The translations under genes and the position numbers were made by a program. This document shows positions 44,601 to 51,710 of a stretch of DNA of 64,000 nt, piece after piece. Positions within the stretch are counted from its first letter, which is position 1. Each line of letters starts with the position of its first letter. The stretch is from Shewanella sediminis HAW-EB3 (GTDB lineage Bacteria > Pseudomonadota > Gammaproteobacteria > Enterobacterales > Shewanellaceae). The notes below the pieces were generated by a model. The model was not told the origin of the DNA. It did no database searches and saw only the letters and a list, made by a program, of their open reading frames with translations. The stretch lies in assembly GCF_000018025.1 (NCBI RefSeq), contig NC_009831.1, forward strand, positions 1,550,001-1,614,000. The letters run 5' to 3'.

Positions 44601-44976
44601 TACCGATCAGTTGACCTACTCGGATGGTGAAACATTCGCGGCCGGTATCAAGGCACTGGGTGTTGCTCCTTTGATAGGAAAGCAAACGGCGGGAGCGGGT
44701 GTTTGGTTATCCGGTCGTAATTCGCTGACAGACAAAGGGATGGCACGGGTGGCCGAGTATCCGCAGTATGCGATGGACGGACGTTGGGTGCTCGAAGGGC
44801 GAGGTGTTAGTCCGGATATCGAAGTCGATAACCTACCTTATGCCACATTCACAGGTGGTGATGCTCAATTAGATAAAGCGATCTCTTACCTCAAGGATGA
44901 GCTGATCCAACAGCCGATTATGCCATTAAAGGCGCTACCAATATCACCCGATGGAGTGGCTGAGGATATTAAGTAA
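41692..44976 (+). CDS. Tricorn-type periplasmic serine protease (S41 family)
   Basis: 1094 residues with a cleavable signal peptide (about residues 1-24, ...SASSAFSSES). N-terminal ~560 residues are WD40/PD40-like beta-propeller repeats (SKDGQWVAYVANYEGASEVYVIP, SPDGRYIASDDYDGNLWLLDL). A PDZ-like domain follows (VGDIILEINGKSVTNVADVTRYLR), then the S41 core: LIIDVRRNRGGNIDSWIIEKL and LTYSDGETFAAGIKALG, whose Ser sits where the tricorn catalytic Ser lies. LEGRGVSPDIEVDNLPY closes the domain. Likely degrades peptides in the periplasm. ATG start, own terminator. Confidence 0.93.
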   Translation: MKLRLSFVCTLLALGSLSASSAFSSESESLGYYRAPALSDNTLVFTAEGDLWTKELTQSRAQRLTSLPAEELGASISKDGQWVAYVANYEGASEVYVIPIAGGKAKRVSFENSRVRVQGWTAEGEVLYATDNAFGPANYWVLRTVNPETLMTTDLPLADAIEGAIDDSGEYLYFTRFGLQTTGDNAKVYRGGAKGELWRFKLGSKQEAELLTASHSGSVRQPMLWDNRLYFVSDSDGNDNIWSMMTDGQNLKQHTQFTDWQVRGARLDKGRIVFQQGADIKLFDIAANDTRVLDIDLVSDFSQRREHWVNSPMKYATSTQVSPVGDKVVITARSHVAIAGVDGSRLVEIALPGNSRIRASVMSPDGQWVYGISDASGEQEIWQFPADGSQGAKQLTKDGKTLRMSLSVSPDGRYIASDDYDGNLWLLDLKKNRSKKIITQGEGLGPYADVVWSGDSRFIAITKSELGKPRPQIVLYSLEENRSETVTSDKYESYSPAFSSDGKWLYFLSNRQFTATPTSPWGDRNMGPMFDKRSEIFAIALDKSASFAFRKPNELMPAESDKKSDKEADKLKINVDWKGLNQRLWQVPVGSGNYSKLSLKEDSLYLLDRASGRSSKPDLKVIKFDPLSPKVETFAKDVGDYALSADGKKIFIRKHSNGGKEMLIVDAVDKLPKELKNAKVQTGQWQLAIEPQLEWQQMFEDAWLMHRDSFFDKTMRGLDWQATKAKYQPLVDRLTDRHELNDIFKQMMGELDSLHSQVRGGDLPKDSKMAKASSLGARLEQTKSGVKISHIYQNDPELPAQSSPLARVEVDAEVGDIILEINGKSVTNVADVTRYLRNQSKKQVLLKLKRGKKQHKTIVMPVDTRVDAKLRYLDWVNHNGNKVSLGSEGKIGYLHLYAMGSGDIASFAREFYANFEKEGLIIDVRRNRGGNIDSWIIEKLLRRTWAFWQPTRGTPNANMQQTFRGHLVVLTDQLTYSDGETFAAGIKALGVAPLIGKQTAGAGVWLSGRNSLTDKGMARVAEYPQYAMDGRWVLEGRGVSPDIEVDNLPYATFTGGDAQLDKAISYLKDELIQQPIMPLKALPISPDGVAEDIK

Positions 44977-45025
44977 ACATTTTGTATTAGATAGGCGCTC
45001 ACCACGTCTATAGCAAGCACCTTTA

Positions 45026-45069
45026 GGGGGTTACCGGCCGAGCAGTTCCCAGGCTTTTAACCCCCATTT
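45026..45069 (+). terminator. Terminator of the tricorn-type gene
   Basis: GGGGGTTA and TAACCCCC arms (45026-45033 and 45058-45065) with a long loop, followed by ATTTTTAT. Confidence 0.65.
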
Positions 45070-45218
45070 TTATCTCCGTTTCATCTATGTTCCCAGCGTA
45101 TCTTTATTACTTCATCCATTTGATTCATCGGGTCTTTACTCAAGGTCATGGGCTCTTTTATGCCTGTAAAATTAAATCGATGCTAGAGTTAATACAGTTA
45201 GGTTATCGGAGGTTAAGG

Positions 45219-46106
45219 ATGAAGCGTTTACATACAGAAGCGGGGGGAGGCCGACTCCAATTTGCCATCAAGACACTTGTATCTTGTACTTTGCTACTCT
45301 CCTCTTTCATGACTCTTGCCGATGAGAGTAAGTTACGGATCGCGATAGGAAGCTTTTATTCGACATCGGATTCGGGAATGGAGGTGATCAGTCCCTTAAC
45401 CGATGAGAGCTTTGAGCTGGATTTTGAATCAGATCTCAAGTTAACTGAAAGTGAATTCCTCCCATTTTTTGAGGTGGCATACTGGTTCAATGGCCATCAC
45501 GGGGTCTATCTGGATTGGAAGCGATTACACCGTGATGCCACAAACCTGAATATAACCACCCCCTTCGAATATGAGCACCCTGAAACCGGGGATAAATATT
45601 TAGTGCAGTCAGGCAGCGTGATCACCACAACATTTAATGTCGATATTGCCCGCATTGGTTATGGCTATGATTTTTACCGCGATGATGAATGGGACTTGAT
45701 CCTGACTGCGGGCCTGCACGTGATGTGGTTTGAACTGGGTTTTTCCGGGGATATCGCGGCTTGTGTCGACAATAATTGTGGCTCAGTGGAGCTCGAACCC
45801 GACAACATAGTATTCACCGACGCTACGGCCCCTCTGCCCGATATCGGTGTCGTTGTCAATTATCAGTTTGCTGATGGTTGGCAACTAGGTACACAGGCTC
45901 AATATTTCTATCTGAGTTTAGATAACATCAGTGGTCGGTTGGTCGACTTGAGTGCCGGAATTGAGTATACCTTCAGGGATAGTTTTGCCACCGAACTCTC
46001 TTATAAATACTATAAAGTATCGGCGGATATTGAGGATGACAATTCCACACTGAAGCTCCATTATGGCTTTCAAGGACCCATGTTAACGCTCTCCTATACT
46101 TTTTAG
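45219..46106 (+). CDS. Outer-membrane beta-barrel protein, OmpW-size, unknown ligand
   Basis: 295 residues from the ATG at 45219, which has GGAGG 7 bases upstream; the longer frame to 45087 adds a leader without features. Signal peptide after a charged start (TLVSCTLLLSSFMTLADES, cleavage near LADES). Amphipathic strands alternate through the mature part and the protein ends in Phe (MLTLSYTF), the usual BAM signal. CVDNNCG suggests one disulfide loop. No close family recognised. Standalone gene. Confidence 0.78.
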   Translation: MKRLHTEAGGGRLQFAIKTLVSCTLLLSSFMTLADESKLRIAIGSFYSTSDSGMEVISPLTDESFELDFESDLKLTESEFLPFFEVAYWFNGHHGVYLDWKRLHRDATNLNITTPFEYEHPETGDKYLVQSGSVITTTFNVDIARIGYGYDFYRDDEWDLILTAGLHVMWFELGFSGDIAACVDNNCGSVELEPDNIVFTDATAPLPDIGVVVNYQFADGWQLGTQAQYFYLSLDNISGRLVDLSAGIEYTFRDSFATELSYKYYKVSADIEDDNSTLKLHYGFQGPMLTLSYTF

Positions 46107-46265
46107 TGTCGATGCTAGGTGATTTAATTCATCCGAGAGATTTCCATATAATAGATCTTGGCAGTCGGTGATGCTCAGGGCTTAAAAACTTTACACTGAG
46201 ATATAAAAGTCCATCAAAATAGTTGTGGTTCTCTTTCGTTTAATACAATTACATAAGGTAGCAGA

Positions 46266-46835
46266 ATGAAAAAATACAAATTAGTGTTCCTACTTTTACC
46301 TGTTTTACTTGTCGGTTGCGCTACGGGAAATACGCCTGAAGCGAAAAAGAAAAATGCACGTGAGGAAACGCAGGCTGCATTGAAAGAGATCTATAGTGAA
46401 CACAAAGGTGCCGCTTCTGCAGTGGCTAACTCGGTTGCCTATGTCACCTGTACTGGCAGTAACAGCTATCTGTTTGCCATATCTACCGGAGGCGGAGTTT
46501 GTGTGCTCAATGAACTGGGGCGCAAGTCATATTATCGTTTCGCCACTGGTGGTGTTGGTGCAGGCATTGGCTGGAAGCAGGTCGCATTCGTGCAAGCTTT
46601 TATGGACAAGGCTGCCGTTCAGCGCTTTAAGGATGCAGGTTTCGAGGGGCAAGCGCAGGCAGAAGCCAGCGCCGAGTACGAGGGAAGTGGCGAGCAGGCA
46701 TCTGCTAATCAGTCTGTGGATCTCAGTGGTGTCAAAACCTATCAGGTTAATTTAATGGGGGCCGCCGCTCAGGCTACGGTTCAGGGCTACAAATACTGGG
46801 AAACGAACTTTGAAGATGACTTTGTTGAAAACTAG
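46266..46835 (+). CDS. Lipoprotein of the lipid-binding SYLF/YSC84-like type
   Basis: 189 residues. Lipobox LLVGCATG. The conserved segments fit SYLF-like lipoproteins: GGGVCVLNELGRKSYYRFATGGVGAGIGWK, FVQAFMDKAAVQRF and a C-terminal VDLSGVKTYQVNLMGAAAQ-TVQGYKYW. Glycine-rich hairpins in the centre are typical. Possibly binds lipid at the envelope; exact role unknown. ATG with AAGGTAGCAGA upstream; terminator follows. Confidence 0.75.
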   Translation: MKKYKLVFLLLPVLLVGCATGNTPEAKKKNAREETQAALKEIYSEHKGAASAVANSVAYVTCTGSNSYLFAISTGGGVCVLNELGRKSYYRFATGGVGAGIGWKQVAFVQAFMDKAAVQRFKDAGFEGQAQAEASAEYEGSGEQASANQSVDLSGVKTYQVNLMGAAAQATVQGYKYWETNFEDDFVEN

Positions 46836-46861
46836 CGTCGTCGATTCTTCCAGATAATGTA

Positions 46862-46886
46862 AAGGCGCTGACGGCGTCTTTTTTGT
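46862..46886 (+). terminator. Terminator of the SYLF-like lipoprotein gene
   Basis: AAGGCGC and GCGTCTT (one G-T) with a 5-base loop, followed by a run of T. Confidence 0.75.
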
Positions 46887-47222
46887 GTCCCATCATAGTT
46901 ACTTTCTTAATTCATATAAATCAGCTGAATGTGAGAGGGGGGATGTTTGTTCTTCAATGAGGGTGATGGTTTTCTTATAGTTAAGCTGTATATAACCAGA
47001 GGAAGTTAGACTTTTATCTTGTTACAGCACTTTTCTGTTGGTTAGCAACCATACTTTATGTATTAGAGGCTAGAAAGTAGAAAAGTGGTTAGCAAAGATA
47101 TTGTGGTAATTAGAGAAAGGTATCAAGCGAACGGCTAAGGAAGCATAAGTGAGTCACTTAACAGCCGAGTCACTTAATAGCTAGGGCTAATATTGAGGCG
47201 TTTAAAGTTTAAGGGGTTACTC
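46887..47222. other. Gene-free region before the broken protease gene
   Basis: Contains a TAG-AAAG-rich stretch around 47064-47085 and the former promoter of the S8 pseudogene. No gene supported. Confidence 0.4.
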
Positions 47223-47596
47223 GTGACTAATTCTACTAAGATCCTGATTGTACTCTGTATACTCTTACTGGTTATTTTTTCTGGAAGTCTTGCCGCTTAG
47301 GAGCAGCGCTATATCGTCAAGTTTAAGCCCGGTGTAGATGAAGATAAATTGCATGCCGATTTTTCACAAAGAACCAGTCAGGTAGAGTTAGCCGTGCCTG
47401 AGGTTCACGTTTTTCATCCGTTCCTATGGGAACTGGCTTAGCTACTACAACGTCGGTTGCGGGAGCTGAATATTGTGCCATAGGGATGGATGACTCCTCT
47501 TAGGGAACCGGAAGTGGTTTCCTGCTCGATTGTGGAAACACTGGTGGCGGAAACGGTAAACCTGATAAACCATGCAGAGGCAGGAACTGTCCTTAA
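47223..47596 (+). pseudogene. Remnant of a secreted subtilisin-like (S8) peptidase
   Basis: A GTG start, then a clear signal peptide (STKILIVLCILLLVIFSGSLAA) hit by an in-frame TAG just before EQRYIVKFKPGVDEDKLHADF, the beginning of an inhibitor-I9-type propeptide. After PEVHVFHPF the frame changes and the text jumps to PMGTGLATTTSVAGAEYCAIGMDDSS, another TAG, and a tail GTGSGFLLDCGNTGGGNGKP with CRGRNCP. The catalytic domain is missing entirely. It is a deletion-derived relic: two stops, a frameshift and loss of about a thousand bases. Confidence 0.7.
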
Positions 47597-47600
47597 TCAA

Positions 47601-47625
47601 AAAACGCCGCATTTAGCGGCGTTTT
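47601..47625. terminator. Bidirectional terminator
   Basis: AAAACGCCGC and GCGGCGTTTT, perfect 10-bp stem with ATTTA loop, between the S8 relic and the convergent hypothetical gene. Confidence 0.88.
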
Positions 47626-47647
47626 ACTATCTGATATACGGGAAAAG

Positions 47648-48136
47648 CTAGTACCAGTCATCGATACTCTGAGTGGTATTTACATAGGTCTGCATCGTTG
47701 AAATTTGTTGCTGCTGTGCCTTGCTGTCTACGACGGCGGCGCGTGCATCATCGTTATTTGACAGGTAATAGGCAGTCGATGCCGACATCCCTTGGCTGTT
47801 GCCAGTCACTATACCGGCCATATCTGAGTAGATCTGATATTGAGCCTTGGCTTTTTTGTATTCGACATAGTTGTCAACTTTTTCTCCGTCATTGGGCAGG
47901 GCTGGTTTTACAGGCAGCGTTTCAGCATCTTTAGCGCTTGGTTGAGCTTGAGACTGAGATGAAAGCGCTGCTGCCTGTATAGAAATTGTCACGCTGTCGC
48001 TATTTGACTGCTGCGAAGGCTGAGTCGTAGTGAGAGGAGAGTCGGTCTTAGATTGAGTGGCGTTCTGTACCGATTGCTTCGATGCTATAGCCTGTGTAGC
48101 CGGGCCTGTATTTTGAGAAGTTGAATTAATTTGCAT
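47648..48136 (-). CDS. Hypothetical Gln/Ser-rich protein
   Basis: 162 residues, no signal peptide and no membrane helix. The first ~75 residues are a Ser/Thr/Gln-rich low-complexity region with a DSVTISIQAAALSSQ element like those of flagellar/secreted proteins with 'DSVTLS...A' starts. The C-terminal half is a helical domain (VDNYVEYKKAKAQYQIYSDMAGIV; QQQISTMQTYVNTTQSIDDWY). Function unknown. ATG with GAGGCAGAG upstream; single gene. Confidence 0.7.
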   Translation of the reverse strand: MQINSTSQNTGPATQAIASKQSVQNATQSKTDSPLTTTQPSQQSNSDSVTISIQAAALSSQSQAQPSAKDAETLPVKPALPNDGEKVDNYVEYKKAKAQYQIYSDMAGIVTGNSQGMSASTAYYLSNNDDARAAVVDSKAQQQQISTMQTYVNTTQSIDDWY

Positions 48137-48276
48137 CTCTGCCTCGCGTAAAGTGGTATCAATTGAACCACTCTACAATGGTAAAGCTGAATGCAGACTG
48201 AATTTGATTGAAAAAACGACACATTCTACCGTTTTTCAAATAAACTCAGCCCGCACTCTGTGCTGCTTACCTCAAT

Positions 48277-48618
48277 TTAGGCGAAGATCTGCAGTAGGGT
48301 GCCAAGGACTCCGGAGCCTGTCATGAAATGGGGCAGGTGATGAGCCCGGTAGCTTAACGTCAAGATCACTAATAGTCCTGCAAGGGATAAAAGTCCGGTG
48401 AATAGTATGCTGCCATAGGCAAACCCCTGATAAACCACGCCAGCATAATAGCTGGCAGCGAGTATGATCCAGCCGGACCAGTAAAGTACTCTGCTTTGAG
48501 TTTGGTTGGGTGAACGTTTAAAAGCCCCGCGAAAGTGAGAAAACATGGCTAAGGACAGACAACCGAAAGCGAGGTAGCTGAAGTTGAGAATGCTGAGGGT
48601 CATAGAGTTAGAGATCAT
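48277..48618 (-). CDS. DUF3325-family membrane protein
   Basis: 113 residues from the ATG at 48618 (AAGG 9 bases upstream). Four hydrophobic segments; contains LAMFSHFRGAF and a final TGSGVLGTLLQIFA that fit DUF3325. Third gene of an operon with the PepSY protein (5-bp gap). In other gammaproteobacteria this set accompanies siderophore receptor genes; function unknown but linked to iron. Confidence 0.8.
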   Translation of the reverse strand: MISNSMTLSILNFSYLAFGCLSLAMFSHFRGAFKRSPNQTQSRVLYWSGWIILAASYYAGVVYQGFAYGSILFTGLLSLAGLLVILTLSYRAHHLPHFMTGSGVLGTLLQIFA

Positions 48619-48622
48619 AATA

Positions 48623-50293
48623 TTACGCACCTTCCTTAGCTGACGGCTCCAGCTCAGGCGACACCTTTGTCGCTGTAAGAACCCGTTTTTCTTTATTCGG
48701 ACGTGCAGTGTTTGCCGCGACACGAGTAGAGGGCTTAGCGTGAGTGTGAGCTAATTTATCTCTTGCAAACCATAATGCTATTCCTATCAACAGACAGAGG
48801 AGATCGAAACCTACTAATGCCCATTGATGGCTGGCAATATTTTGAAACAGGTGTTGGCTGGAGGTCGCCCAGTTAAGAAGAGGGACCGCCATAAAGGTAA
48901 CCGCACTAAGCCCCAGTACTCTGCGCCAGCTTGTCAGGCTGCGGTCAAAGTAAGCCAGCAGTGCGGTTAAACAGATAACGGCAAAGAAGCTGTGTACCTC
49001 CCATTGAGGCCGGTCTGCCATCTGTGCCGGCAGGAGCCGGTTAGCATAGAAAAATCCACAGGTTGCCAGAGGTAAGCCTGCGATAAAAGTCAGATTTAGC
49101 CCCTCTACCAGACGCAGGCCTAAGCTTGGTTTGTTGCCCTGTTTGATACTTTTTTGCTGTTTTTGGCGGATCTTCACCGCCCATAACAGGGTTCCGGTGG
49201 CTATCATGGCGCAGCCCATGAAACCGCAGATAAAGAAGAATCCCCTTAATACCGGCTCAGCAAAACGAGCCGTGTGCAGCGACATTAACGTATCGTGTGT
49301 GGCATGAGCTGCCGAGGGGGTATCGGCTGCTTGACTCAACTGCTCACCAGATACACCGCTGAATATCAGGGGTATACGCAGGTCTGTTACTGACTGTTGG
49401 GTATTTTTATAGAAACTGATCCGACTGTTTTCATCATTGATATTGCTGATCACCACCTGTTTAATCGGCGTATCTCCCCAATTCGTCTTTACGGCGGGGA
49501 GTAATGTACTCAGTTGAATTAATGGTGCCGGGGTACCCGAAGCGGCAACTTGCTCTCGTCCCGGTTTCAGTTCCGCGCGAAATGCACGGGTGTCACCATC
49601 ATAGGCGGTCATCACCCCCCAAGGCATATACATCAACATCAAAGTGATTAGGCCGGTATAGGTGATCATCAAATGATAGGGAAGGGCGAGTACCGAGCTG
49701 ATATTATGGGCATCGAGCCATGAACGACCGCCCTTATTTCGCCTGAAGCTGAAAAAATCCTTAAAGATGCGCTTATGAATGACAATGCCACTGATCAAAG
49801 CCAGCAACATAAACATAGTACAAAACCCGACAATCCAACGAGCGATTTTTGCCGGCATGTAATGAAGGTCGAAATGTAATCTATAGAAGAAGTTACCACC
49901 GCGTGAATCACGTACGTCGGTGACCATACCCTGACCATTTGTATGGGCGATATGCTCAATAAACTGTCCCCTTCGTTCGCCGGGTTTCGGTAGTGTCTGC
50001 CAGCCATAGCTGAGATAAGGTTTACGTTCGGTGGGGAAGTTAATGCGCCAATCTTTTGCACTTTTAGCGTGCTCAGATAGGTAGGCTTGCCCGTCTCGAA
50101 GCTGGTGAACTAAGTTGTCTGTTTGATAGGCTTGAAAAACATCCTTATGAATTTCCGGCTTGGTCCATAGGGATATCTCATAGCGGTAATAACTAACCGT
50201 GCCTGCAAAAAAAACTAACAAAAGTACCCAACATACCAGCAGGCCAACCCAGGTGTGTAACCAGGTCATGGAGCGAAAAAATGTCTCTTTCAT
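48623..50293 (-). CDS. PepSY-associated TM protein (iron-regulated membrane reductase-like)
   Basis: 556 residues with at least six membrane helices. The N-terminal helix and the following WTKPEIHKDVFQ belong to the PepSY-TM family (MTWLHTWVGLLVCWVLLLVFFAGTVSYYRYEI). HFDLHYMPAKIARWIVGFCTMFMLLALISGIVIHKRIFKDF carries the histidines expected to bind haem. DAHNISSVLALPYHLMITYTG and HDTLMSLHTARFAEPVLRGFFFICG add further His residues. The family is implicated in ferric-siderophore reduction. Middle gene of the DUF3649-PepSY-DUF3325 operon with 3- and 4-bp gaps. Confidence 0.88.
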   Translation of the reverse strand: MKETFFRSMTWLHTWVGLLVCWVLLLVFFAGTVSYYRYEISLWTKPEIHKDVFQAYQTDNLVHQLRDGQAYLSEHAKSAKDWRINFPTERKPYLSYGWQTLPKPGERRGQFIEHIAHTNGQGMVTDVRDSRGGNFFYRLHFDLHYMPAKIARWIVGFCTMFMLLALISGIVIHKRIFKDFFSFRRNKGGRSWLDAHNISSVLALPYHLMITYTGLITLMLMYMPWGVMTAYDGDTRAFRAELKPGREQVAASGTPAPLIQLSTLLPAVKTNWGDTPIKQVVISNINDENSRISFYKNTQQSVTDLRIPLIFSGVSGEQLSQAADTPSAAHATHDTLMSLHTARFAEPVLRGFFFICGFMGCAMIATGTLLWAVKIRQKQQKSIKQGNKPSLGLRLVEGLNLTFIAGLPLATCGFFYANRLLPAQMADRPQWEVHSFFAVICLTALLAYFDRSLTSWRRVLGLSAVTFMAVPLLNWATSSQHLFQNIASHQWALVGFDLLCLLIGIALWFARDKLAHTHAKPSTRVAANTARPNKEKRVLTATKVSPELEPSAKEGA

Positions 50294-50296
50294 TGC

Positions 50297-50596
50297 TTAA
50301 TTTACCCACAAGATAATGATGTAAAAGGTGGCACCAATCACCAGTAGATCCCGCCAGGCTTGCCAGCTTGTCCTGACACTAAACGCCCAGATAGCCGCCG
50401 TAGCATAAAAGCTAAATGAGAGCATCATAGCGGTCAGCGCACTTTGGGCGGCGGGCAAAGGTATGATGAGAGCCAATAAACCACAGGCGGTAGCCGCGAC
50501 TAAATAACCTGCAAAAATGGCTGCAAAGCTGCGAGACATAATGTTGATAGCTTGCGAACGGATAAATGCTCGCCAGTTTAAATTTGGTAAGACCAC
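50297..50596 (-). CDS. DUF3649-family membrane protein
   Basis: 99 residues from a GTG start; an internal ATG (50539) would cut off the conserved NWRAFIRSQAINIMSRSFAAIFAGYLVA opening, so the longer form is preferred. Three hydrophobic segments. Always found next to PepSY proteins in iron-uptake operons. First gene of the operon, 82 bp from a Fur-like box. Confidence 0.78.
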   Translation of the reverse strand: MVLPNLNWRAFIRSQAINIMSRSFAAIFAGYLVAATACGLLALIIPLPAAQSALTAMMLSFSFYATAAIWAFSVRTSWQAWRDLLVIGATFYIIILWVN

Positions 50597-50677
50597 TATG
50601 GTTTGTTCCTGGTGGAAAGGGGCCAGTTTAGCGCTGGCAAAAAAGCTGTTGTGATTCTACCTTAATAATACCTAGGT

Positions 50678-50696
50678 GATAACCGTTTTCATTCGC
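50678..50696 (-). promoter_or_regulatory. Fur-like box before the DUF3649-PepSY-DUF3325 operon
   Basis: On the minus strand GCGAATGAAAACGGTTATC agrees with the 19-bp Fur consensus GATAATGATAATCATTATC at 13 positions. A TATTAT -10-like hexamer lies just downstream (50665-50670). No TonB receptor gene is adjacent. Confidence 0.55.
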
Positions 50697-51224
50697 ATTT
50701 AATGTGTAAAGATTGCCGCTGTGAGCGCTGGATCCCAAAAAAGACGGTGAGCCAGATAGCTTAAAAAGTTAAATGAGTCGATGTTTGTCGATAAACGAAA
50801 CACTTCTGCTTCAAGGATCGTTTTTTTAGCATATGCTTAGTGAGTCCCCCCCATTTATCGGTCATCCGAGTAATAAAAAAGCATCAATTTGATGCTTTTT
50901 ATAACGATTATCTTAGTTTTGGCTTAATTTTGGACATTGAATATAGTCGTTACTTGCTTTTATGAAATATGAGGAGTACATATTAATACAACTAGTTTGA
51001 AAGTACTTATTGAGGCTCCGGTGTGGGGAACTGGTGTTGGTTAGTTCAAGAGTATTTGTAATAGTTAGAATGGATACAGGACTCGTATAAGCCTGGTTGA
51101 GTAGGAAATACCGATAAAAGTGTAGGGCAAAATTAGTAGCGTAAAAATATTTTACTTGCCCCCTTGTCTTTTCAACCACCAGCCCCAAGTTCTATTATTG
51201 AAGTAATTCTTAAAAGGAAAACCT
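50697..51224. other. Long non-coding region before hpf
   Basis: 528 bp. It contains a terminator-like hairpin at 50876-50900 (AAAAAGCATCAA/TTGATGCTTTTT) but no gene with a credible start. The antisense frame at 50913-51188 has no ribosome binding site or recognisable protein content. Confidence 0.5.
50876..50900. terminator. Perfect hairpin in the region before hpf
   Basis: AAAAAGCATCAA and TTGATGCTTTTT are complementary, with T and A runs on both sides. No plus-strand gene lies immediately upstream, so it may terminate an unannotated short transcript. Confidence 0.6.
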
Positions 51225-51581
51225 ATGAAAATAAATCTTTCTGGTCACCACGTCGATGTTACCGATTCAATCAAAGAGCATGTGAACGAAAAGTTTTCCA
51301 AAATCGCCACTCATTTCCCAACGTTAATCTCGTTAGATGTCATCATTTCTAAGGAGCATGGCGAGTATCAGGTTGAGCTGCGTACAAATTATGAAGGTAG
51401 CCGAATTTCAGCATCTGGTTGTAATGGTGTGATGTATCCGGCTATTGCGACTGCGGCTAAGAAGCTTGACGCAGCGCTTAAGCACAGAAAAGGTCAGCTA
51501 AAAGCCGACCTTCATGAGAAGCCTGTGAGTACGACTCCCGAGATAGCTCATGAGATAGTTCAAGAGATGAAACTTGTCTAA
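51225..51581 (+). CDS. hpf: Ribosome hibernation promoting factor (short HPF/YfiA type)
   Basis: 118 residues. MKINLSGHHVDVTDSIKEHVNEKFSKI and the following VELRTNYEGSRISASG and MYPAIATAAKKLDAALKHRKGQLK are the conserved S30AE elements. It binds the 30S decoding site during stationary phase. A short C-terminal tail (HEKPVSTTPEIAHEIVQEMKLV) follows the domain but not the long dimerising domain. ATG with AAAGGAAAA upstream; single gene with a strong terminator. Confidence 0.95.
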   Translation: MKINLSGHHVDVTDSIKEHVNEKFSKIATHFPTLISLDVIISKEHGEYQVELRTNYEGSRISASGCNGVMYPAIATAAKKLDAALKHRKGQLKADLHEKPVSTTPEIAHEIVQEMKLV

Positions 51582-51644
51582 ATTGACGAGATGAGTTTCT
51601 CGCCGTTAAGGCTGAGAATCTGATGCATCCTTGATGTAAAAGTT

Positions 51645-51675
51645 AAAAAACCACCGCTCAGTCGGTGGTTTTTTT
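51645..51675. terminator. Bidirectional terminator between hpf and kefB-like gene
   Basis: AAAAACCACCG and CGGTGGTTTTT, 11-bp stem, 6-base loop. Confidence 0.92.
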
Positions 51676-51710
51676 ATGGAAGGAATAATGACTCGGAAAT
51701 GCCAGAATTG

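Noticed and set aside
50913..51188. 91-residue minus-strand frame before hpf
   Set aside because: Composition resembles non-coding AT-rich DNA; no ribosome binding site, no domain.
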